Shown here: positions 63,418 through 64,000 of the stretch, in pieces
How the letters are laid out: every line of letters begins with the position of its first letter
Numbering within the stretch: position 1 is the first letter of the stretch
Origin: Pseudomonadota bacterium
GTDB lineage: Bacteria; Pseudomonadota; Alphaproteobacteria; Micropepsales; Micropepsaceae
Assembly (NCBI GenBank): GCA_021804785.1
Contig: JAJZGY010000004.1
Span: 35,457 to 99,456, forward strand
Direction: 5' to 3'
DNA: 64,000 bases
Program-made: the position numbers and the translations under genes
The notes under the pieces: model-generated
Databases searched by the model: none
The model's input: the letters and a program-made list of their open reading frames with translations, nothing else
What the model was told of the DNA's origin: nothing

Positions 63418-64000
63418 GTGAGACCTTTCTTTTTCCCGCGCCTGCTCGGTTGCGCCGGCGCGGCCATCGTCCTGATGCTGATGAGTGGCTGTACGGCAGT
63501 GCCGTCGGGAAGGCCTGCGCGCCATTTCCGCACGCCGGACATTGCTGCCGCTTATATTCCGCTGCAGCAAAGAATCGACCTCCTGTGGTACGGCGAGGGG
63601 GCAGCAACCGTGATTGCGCCCGGCATTGCCGCGACGGCTGGCCACAATGCCAATCTCATCGCGGCAAGCCGTGTGATCGGTCGGTCAAGGCGCTTTGATT
63701 TGATGTTTTTCCACACCTCGCGCCAAAAGGTGCCGCCCCTCGCTGAGCCGCATCTTGGCGAGGCGGTGATCGCCTATGGCCAGGGCCTTTCCCGTGCCGA
63801 CCTGCGCGAGGCCAAAGGGGCTGTGCGCTATACAAGGGCCCCGGTGTTGCCGCGTTGCCCGAGCTGTCCGGTGCAGCAGGCCTTTGTCTATGCCGCCGAG
63901 GGTGGGCGGGGATTTTCCGGCGGTCCTGTGGTGGCAGTGGCCACCGGGCGTGTTGTGGGTATCACCTTTGGCTTTCGCAACGGGCTGGATGACCGGCACC
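63418..64000 (+). CDS. Trypsin-like serine protease lipoprotein (partial, runs off window)
   Basis: Open frame from GTG at 63418 to the window end (194 codons, no stop reached). Residues 1-25 form a lipoprotein signal with lipobox MSGC. The body shows chymotrypsin-fold marks: catalytic His in AATAGHNAN, probable Asp in RRFDLMFF, and nucleophile in GFSGGPVV. An added CPSC pair precedes the Ser motif. It starts 4 bases after ssb, so co-transcription is likely. Envelope location is predicted; substrate unknown. Confidence 0.75.
   Translation, partial: MRPFFFPRLLGCAGAAIVLMLMSGCTAVPSGRPARHFRTPDIAAAYIPLQQRIDLLWYGEGAATVIAPGIAATAGHNANLIAASRVIGRSRRFDLMFFHTSRQKVPPLAEPHLGEAVIAYGQGLSRADLREAKGAVRYTRAPVLPRCPSCPVQQAFVYAAEGGRGFSGGPVVAVATGRVVGITFGFRNGLDDRH

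Noticed and set aside
1..64000. CRISPR array, prophage, insertion sequence, secondary-metabolite cluster or toxin-antitoxin pair
   Set aside because: No regularly spaced direct repeats, transposase, integrase, phage structural gene, large synthase or small paired genes are visible anywhere in the window.

Overview
This is chromosomal DNA of a high-GC Gram-negative bacterium, almost certainly an alphaproteobacterium. The evidence is the gene content and order (acpP-fabF-mltG-yicC-gmk; lptF-lptG-lptD-surA-pdxA-rsmA; hdaA-ppk-ppx; tatABC-serS-surE-pcm-nlpD), the HdaA-type DnaA regulator, TrmFO, and an alphaproteobacterial LexA box (GAAC-N7-GAAC) in front of uvrA. I cannot place it below class. 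Genes are densely packed, with many 4-base start/stop overlaps and several GTG or TTG starts. I see no rRNA, tRNA, insertion sequence, prophage or CRISPR array.

Layout. 0-4.2 kb (+): fatty-acid and cell-wall genes acpP, fabF, mltG, yicC, gmk. 4.2-14.4 kb (-): one long co-directional block, read from right to left as lptF, lptG, lptD, surA, pdxA, rsmA (outer-membrane LPS export, OMP chaperone, vitamin B6, 16S rRNA methylation), followed by a zinc alcohol dehydrogenase and an amidohydrolase. 14.5-18.7 kb (+): pepA, holC, an amino-acid permease and a TPR membrane protein. 18.8-25.5 kb: ABC-F ATPase (-), ndk and an SDR (+), purM-purN (-), then a DUF2066 protein and a CDP-alcohol phosphatidyltransferase (+). 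25.5-30.2 kb (+): hdaA, ppk, ppx (replication-initiation control and polyphosphate turnover). 30.3-35.9 kb (+): tatABC, serS, surE, pcm, nlpD-like. 35.8-41.1 kb: a DUF815 ATPase (-), yajC-secD (+) without secF, a phytoene-synthase-like protein (+), trmFO (-). 41.2-46.7 kb: three tandem amidase paralogues (-) and an unknown membrane protein (+). 46.7-49.7 kb: uvrA (-).

49.7-62.9 kb is the most accessory-looking stretch: a second amino-acid permease, a TonB-dependent siderophore receptor, an alpha/beta hydrolase divergent from an AraC regulator, a PaiB-like flavin protein, a PepSY membrane protein, and a divergent pair of prolyl-oligopeptidase-family peptidases (one with a Tat signal). It lies between uvrA and ssb, which are neighbours in many alphaproteobacteria. 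ssb and the start of a trypsin-like lipoprotein close the window.

I did not find a convincing undescribed multi-gene system. The observations most worth checking are the missing secF with a cluster of palindromes at its expected place, the amidase triplet with a strong palindrome at each end, the structured ppk leader, the apparently leaderless AraC gene, and the uvrA/ssb split.
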